64,000 nucleotides of DNA, taken from contig JALUXX010000016.1 of the NCBI GenBank assembly GCA_027013145.1, positions 148,983 through 212,982 of the forward strand, in the 5' to 3' direction. A program made the translations under genes and the position numbers. The notes below the pieces were generated by a model, which did not search any database, had not been told where the DNA came from, and saw only the letters and a list, made by a program, of their open reading frames with translations. This DNA is from Gammaproteobacteria bacterium. Its GTDB lineage: Bacteria; Pseudomonadota; Gammaproteobacteria; 21-64-14. Below, piece after piece: positions 56,817 to 64,000 of the stretch. Numbering within the stretch: position 1 is the stretch's first letter; every line of letters begins with the position of its first letter.

Positions 56817-58404
56817 GGTGGAAGGAGAGCCGCTCCCAGGAGACGGTCGGCTCGCTGTAGTCGGGGTGGACGATCTCGAAGTCGCCGGTGCAGAAGGGCG
56901 AGCGCCGCTTGAGCCGTTCCGCCGGCAGGGCCCAGCGCAGGCCGTCACCGATGAGGTACAGACCGACGACGACGAGCAGGACGTCGAACGCCGCCCAGGG
57001 TGCGTTCCCCCCGCCGAAATAGACGAACAGGCCGGCGCCCACTGCCATGATGCTGAAGCCTGTCCGGATGAAGGCGGCCCCGGTGCGCGAGCGCGCCAGC
57101 AGGGTGCGCAACATCGACATCGCGTTGCGCCGGTCGGCGAGTACGGTGCGCTCCAGTGCCAGGCCGGTGGTGGCCCACACCCCGGGTTGTGCGGGAGGGG
57201 ACGAGGCTTCGGCCGCCTGATCGCGGTTCAGGGTCGTGTACAGGCACAGGGAGGGGAAGATGAGATCCCAGGGGCCCTTCTTCCCGCTTGCCCTGGCGAT
57301 GGTCTCGCGTCCGATGTCGGCCGCCTTCCTGCCCGGGAAATACCAATAGAACCCTTCCGCCAGCATGAGCGTGCCCGCGACGATCAGGGCCCAGTCGAAC
57401 ACCGTCCACAGTCCCGGATCGAACTGGCGCAGGAAGCCGATACCGATGCCGACGAAGCTGACTCCGGTGCGGCCGAAGGCGAGGCCGGTCCGCGCCTTGG
57501 CCATCATCGTCCGCAGGTAGGCCTGCACCGTCCGCTCTTCGGCGATGTTGAGGCGGTCGTTGGCCAGAAATCGCCGTCGTTCGACCGGCGCGAGCGAGTC
57601 CCAGTCCTGCCGCAACGCGGCCGCGCCCTCCACCACGGCGCTGCGGCCGAAATGCATCTCCCCGCCGGGATCGGAGACCTCGAGTGAGGAAAAGCCCTCC
57701 GGCACTTCGTAGAGCGGGTAGGGTTTGATCTCCCGCGTTTCGCCGCGCACCGGCAGGTACCAGAACAGACCATCGGCGATGGCCGCGGCTCCCAGGATCA
57801 GCAGCGGAATCTCCACCGCGAGCAGGTCGCCGGCACCGAACAGCCTCAGGAGCACGACGGCGATACTCACGCAGGCGAGCCCGGTACGGGTGAGGGCGAG
57901 CCCGGTGCGGCTGCGCGCAAACTGCGTCCGTTGGACGCTGTAGCGGGTGCGGACGATGGCGAGATAGGCCCGCGCCTTGGCCAGCGGCGTCCTCCCCGCC
58001 GACGCGGGGCAACCGGGATTCACATCCCAACTGTTTTCGATGAGCCGCACGAGGTCGGGTCGCGTGGCGACCCGGAAATCGATCGCGTCGACCCCGAGGA
58101 CCTCGCGGATGCGCCGGTTCAGCCCGGGGTCGGCGGGGTCGCAGGCGACGACCTCTGCGCGGTCGCCGCCAACCGACAGCGGCATCCACAGTTCGGATCT
58201 CAGTGTATCGAGGTCCAGGTGTCGCAGGAGGTCCCGTGGTACGGTCAGATCCTCGTCGTATTCGACGGCCGGACAGCCGTAGCGCCCGGAGAGGCGGGCG
58301 AGGATTTCATGTTTTGGCGGGTCCGGCTGACGGGTCGGTTCTTCCGGGCGGGGGCCCCCGGGGGCGGCGGCCTGCCGAGTGTGCTGTTCGCGCTCGCGGG
58401 TCAT
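56806..58404 (-). CDS. GspE/MshE N-domain-like protein with three DUF202-like modules
   Basis: A 532-residue protein, paralogous to the downstream gene. Residues about 30-130 look like the second half of a T2SSE_N domain (LSGRYGCPAVEYDEDLTVP, LWMPLSVGG, EVVACDPADPGLNRRIREVL). Three DUF202-like modules start near 141, 281 and 415. Each has a basic R-T heptad helix (ERTVQAYLRTMMAKARTGLA) and two hydrophobic helices ending in FYWYFP- or LFWYLP-type motifs. The start codon has no clear ribosome-binding site. No catalytic motif is seen. Confidence 0.75.
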   Translation of the reverse strand: MTREREQHTRQAAAPGGPRPEEPTRQPDPPKHEILARLSGRYGCPAVEYDEDLTVPRDLLRHLDLDTLRSELWMPLSVGGDRAEVVACDPADPGLNRRIREVLGVDAIDFRVATRPDLVRLIENSWDVNPGCPASAGRTPLAKARAYLAIVRTRYSVQRTQFARSRTGLALTRTGLACVSIAVVLLRLFGAGDLLAVEIPLLILGAAAIADGLFWYLPVRGETREIKPYPLYEVPEGFSSLEVSDPGGEMHFGRSAVVEGAAALRQDWDSLAPVERRRFLANDRLNIAEERTVQAYLRTMMAKARTGLAFGRTGVSFVGIGIGFLRQFDPGLWTVFDWALIVAGTLMLAEGFYWYFPGRKAADIGRETIARASGKKGPWDLIFPSLCLYTTLNRDQAAEASSPPAQPGVWATTGLALERTVLADRRNAMSMLRTLLARSRTGAAFIRTGFSIMAVGAGLFVYFGGGNAPWAAFDVLLVVVGLYLIGDGLRWALPAERLKRRSPFCTGDFEIVHPDYSEPTVSWERLSFHHDN

Positions 58405-58592
58405 GAAAACCAGGAATCAAATGAATGAAAGAGGGTCAGTCACTGTCCTTACCATCCGCCTCTCGGCGAACGATTCGACCGATGCGCTGCACCCGGAATT
58501 CCGAAGCGTCGTCGATCTCCATGCGGGCCGGCGGCCCCGTCTCCCTGATGGCGCTCATGGGGCGCGGTCGGCCGGCGGTGGATGTTATCAGC

Positions 58593-59501
58593 TTACGGGG
58601 CCACCGGCGAGTTTCGGGTCGGCGTCGATACGGATCTTGCGCTCCGGTCGCGATCGCGCAGCGCCGCGACGGCCGGCTTGGGCAGAAAGAGGAGCGGGTT
58701 AACCAGGGCACCGTCGAGGCTGACGCCCCAGTGGAGGTTGGGGCCGGTGACGCGCCCGGTACGTCCGACCCGGCCGATGATCTGGCCGCCCTTGACGCGC
58801 TGATCCCGATGGACATCGATGCGGCTGAGGTGGCAGTACATGGTGACCAGCCCGCGGCCGTGGTCGATGAACACGGTCTTGCCGTTGAAGTAGTAGTCGC
58901 CCGTGTCGAGTACGGTCCCGCCGGCGGGGGCGCGGATCGGGGTGCCTGCGGGGGCGGCGATATCGATGCCGCTGTGGGGCTTGCGCGGCTTGCCGTTGAG
59001 GATGCGGCGCGCGCCGAAGGGACTGGTGAGCGCGCCTGCGAGCGGCGTGCGGAACGCCACGTCGACGTGCAGTGCCGGGCTCCAGTGGCGCAGGTCGCTG
59101 TGGATGCGGGTCAGTTCGCGGTTGATGCGCTGCAGTTGCTCCGGGGTAGGCGTCACCATCCGGCGGTTCTTCAGGGTGATGCGCTGGGTCGGGTAATGGT
59201 GCGGGCGGATGCGAAAGCGCACGGTGTGGGCACGGCCGGGTTCATAGACGACGAGAGTCGCCTTGCCGGGGCGGGCGTCGAGTGGGATGCCGACCACGGC
59301 GTACCAGTTCCTCTCGTTGCCGACGACCAGTACACGGCGCCCGTTGTAGGTCACGCGCGGCGGGATCGGGGCGGCGTGCAGCGCAGCGACGAAGACGCCG
59401 CCCGGGACCGGTTCGGAGCGCGGCAGACGCCCTTCGGCGCGCACGCCCGCGGCGGCGAGTATCGCCACGGCGGAGAGGAGAAGGCGCAGGAGCGGCGGCA
59501 T
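58593..59501 (-). CDS. M23-family peptidoglycan peptidase, exported
   Basis: A 302-residue protein with a signal peptide (MPPLLRLLLSAVAILAAAGVRA) and a C-terminal LytM/M23 domain. The metal site HSGIDIAAP is intact, but the HxH motif reads TGPNLHWGV, with Asn in place of the first His. An N-terminal beta-domain (about 25-110) precedes it. A GTG at 59510 overlaps the xseA stop and is an alternative start. It is co-directional with xseA. Confidence 0.88.
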   Translation of the reverse strand: MPPLLRLLLSAVAILAAAGVRAEGRLPRSEPVPGGVFVAALHAAPIPPRVTYNGRRVLVVGNERNWYAVVGIPLDARPGKATLVVYEPGRAHTVRFRIRPHHYPTQRITLKNRRMVTPTPEQLQRINRELTRIHSDLRHWSPALHVDVAFRTPLAGALTSPFGARRILNGKPRKPHSGIDIAAPAGTPIRAPAGGTVLDTGDYYFNGKTVFIDHGRGLVTMYCHLSRIDVHRDQRVKGGQIIGRVGRTGRVTGPNLHWGVSLDGALVNPLLFLPKPAVAALRDRDRSARSVSTPTRNSPVAP

Positions 59502-59506
59502 CCGGC

Positions 59507-62560
<3,054 letters not shown>

Positions 62561-62619
62561 CGGCGGTCCGACCGGACCGCCGGACGCTACATCCGGGACC
62601 GGGCCCGCAGCCCTCAGCC

Positions 62620-64000
62620 ATGTCCGATATTCACGCCGAACGCATCCTGATCCTCGACTTCGGGTCCCAGTACACCCAGCTCATCGCGCGCCGCGTGCGC
62701 GAGGCGGGGGTGTACTGTGAGATCATGCCCTACGACGTCGATGCCGCGCGCGTGCGCGAGTTCCAGCCGCGCGGCATCGTGCTCTCGGGCGGTCCCGAGT
62801 CGGTCACGCAGGCGCAGACCCCGCGCGTGCCGCAGCTCGTCTTCGAACTCGGCGTGCCGGTGCTCGGCATCTGCTACGGCATGCAGGCGATGGCCGCCCA
62901 GCTCGGCGGCGCGGTCGAGCCCTCGGGAAAACGCGAATACGGCTACGCCCAGGTGCGCGCGCGCGGTCACTCGCGTCTCCTGCGCGACATCGAGGACCAC
63001 ACCAGCCCCGAGGGCTACGGGCTGCTCGACGTGTGGATGAGCCACGGCGACCGCGTCGCGGCTCTGCCGCCGGGGTTCAAGGTCATCGCCGCCACCGACA
63101 GCGCCCCGCTCGCCGGCATGGCCGACGACGAGCGCGGATACTACGGCCTGCAGTTCCATCCCGAGGTGACGCATACGCGCCAGGGCGCGCGCATCCTCGA
63201 ACGCTTCGTGCACGAGATCTGCGGCTGCGGCGCGCTGTGGACGGCGGCCAACATCATCGACGACGCCATCGCGCGGGTGCGCGCGGAGGTCGGCGAGGAG
63301 GAGGTGCTGCTGGCGCTCTCCGGCGGAGTCGACTCCTCGGTGGTGGCGGCGTTGCTGCACCGGGCGATCGGCGAGCGGCTCACCTGCGTGTTCGTCGACA
63401 ACGGCCTGCTGCGCCTGCACGAAGGCGATCAGGTGATGTCGACCTTCGCCGAGCACATGGGCGTGCGCGTCCTGCGCGTCGACGCCGAGGCGCGCTTCCT
63501 CAAGGCACTGGAAGGCGTCTCCGACCCCGAGCGCAAGCGCAAGATCATCGGCGGCCTGTTCATCGAGATCTTCGAGGAGGAGGCCGCACGGCTGAAGGGC
63601 GTGCGCTGGCTGGCCCAGGGCACGATCTACCCGGACGTGATCGAATCGGCGGGCGCGGCCACCGGCAAGGCGCACGTCATCAAGTCGCACCACAACGTCG
63701 GCGGCCTGCCCGAGCGCATGAAGCTCAAGCTCGTCGAACCGCTGCGCGAGCTGTTCAAGGACGAGGTGCGTCGGATCGGTGTCGAACTCGGCCTGCCCTC
63801 GGAGATGGTCTACCGCCACCCATTCCCCGGCCCCGGCCTGGGGGTGCGCATCCTCGGCGAGGTGCGCAAGGACTACGCCGACACCCTGCGCCTGGCCGAC
63901 GCCATCTTCATCGAGGAGCTGCGCGCGGCGGGGCTCTACGAGAAGGTCAGCCAGGCCTTTGCGGTGTTCCTCCCGGTACGCTCCGTGGGCGTCGTCGGCG
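62620..64000 (+). CDS. guaA: GMP synthase (glutamine-hydrolysing) GuaA, 3' end outside the window
   Basis: The first 460 codons of GuaA (about 525 in the family); the frame is open to the window end. The glutamine amidotransferase domain has its nucleophile Cys near 85 ([10 protein letters not shown]) and the His/Glu in [10 protein letters not shown]. The ATP pyrophosphatase domain has SGGVDSS near 234, then YPDVIESAG and [10 protein letters not shown]. The dimerisation domain begins near [16 protein letters not shown]. It forms an operon with guaB. Confidence 0.97.
   Translation, partial: MSDIHAERILILDFGSQYTQLIARRVREAGVYCEIMPYDVDAARVREFQPRGIVLSGGPESVTQAQTPRVPQLVFELGVPVLGICYGMQAMAAQLGGAVEPSGKREYGYAQVRARGHSRLLRDIEDHTSPEGYGLLDVWMSHGDRVAALPPGFKVIAATDSAPLAGMADDERGYYGLQFHPEVTHTRQGARILERFVHEICGCGALWTAANIIDDAIARVRAEVGEEEVLLALSGGVDSSVVAALLHRAIGERLTCVFVDNGLLRLHEGDQVMSTFAEHMGVRVLRVDAEARFLKALEGVSDPERKRKIIGGLFIEIFEEEAARLKGVRWLAQGTIYPDVIESAGAATGKAHVIKSHHNVGGLPERMKLKLVEPLRELFKDEVRRIGVELGLPSEMVYRHPFPGPGLGVRILGEVRKDYADTLRLADAIFIEELRAAGLYEKVSQAFAVFLPVRSVGVVG

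Noticed and set aside
58436-58558. Possible 40-residue minus-strand protein after the M23 gene
   Set aside because: No ribosome-binding site, no recognisable family and very short; it may be chance.

Overview
This looks like the chromosome of a GC-rich gammaproteobacterium. It could be a Chromatiales/Ectothiorhodospiraceae-like lineage or a neighbour of it, but no species marker such as an rRNA gene is present, so the family is a guess. The reasons are the Pseudomonas/Vibrio-type polar-flagellum cluster (fliL-M-N-O-P-Q-R, flhB, flhA, flhF, fleN, fliA, cheYZAB, motCD, parA, cheW), the queA-tgt-yajC-secDF and suhB/trmJ-cysE-iscR neighbourhoods, and the rlmN-pilF-rodZ-hisS-yfgM-bamB-der and xseA-guaBA orders. 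Genes are tightly packed and many are joined by ATGA or GTGA stop/start overlaps.

1-18.6 kb: one long rightward flagellar and chemotaxis operon, from C-ring and export gate through the FlhF/FleN number-and-place regulators and sigma-28 to the core chemosensory genes and the MotCD stator. 18.6-24.3 kb: a leftward c-di-GMP protein with a degenerate receiver domain, a small FlhB-C-like/FliK-like pair, a GYF-pentapeptide membrane protein, and two AmmeMemoRadiSam genes divergent from the third (radical SAM) at 24.4 kb. 25.5-35.5 kb: glycogen metabolism, with glgB leftward, then glgC, a GH57 amylase-like gene and malQ rightward, a 570-bp array of alternating inverted repeats, and leftward glgP. 35.7 kb: a tRNA-Leu(CAA).

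35.9-53.9 kb: housekeeping genes. These are queA-tgt, yajC-secD-secF, suhB divergent from trmJ, cysE, then iscR under a recognisable IscR box, iscS and iscA (with no iscU or hscBA between them), then rlmN-pilF-rodZ, hisS, yfgM-bamB-der. The usual ispG slot between rodZ and hisS is empty.

53.9-58.6 kb: an accessory segment between der and xseA. It holds several copies of a long AT-rich palindrome, a broken IS3-type orfA, a 1-Cys peroxiredoxin, and a two-gene leftward operon that couples GspE/MshE-N-like domains to arrays of DUF202-like membrane modules. That operon is the least familiar system in the window. 58.6-64 kb: an M23 peptidase and xseA leftward, then guaB and guaA (cut by the window end) rightward.
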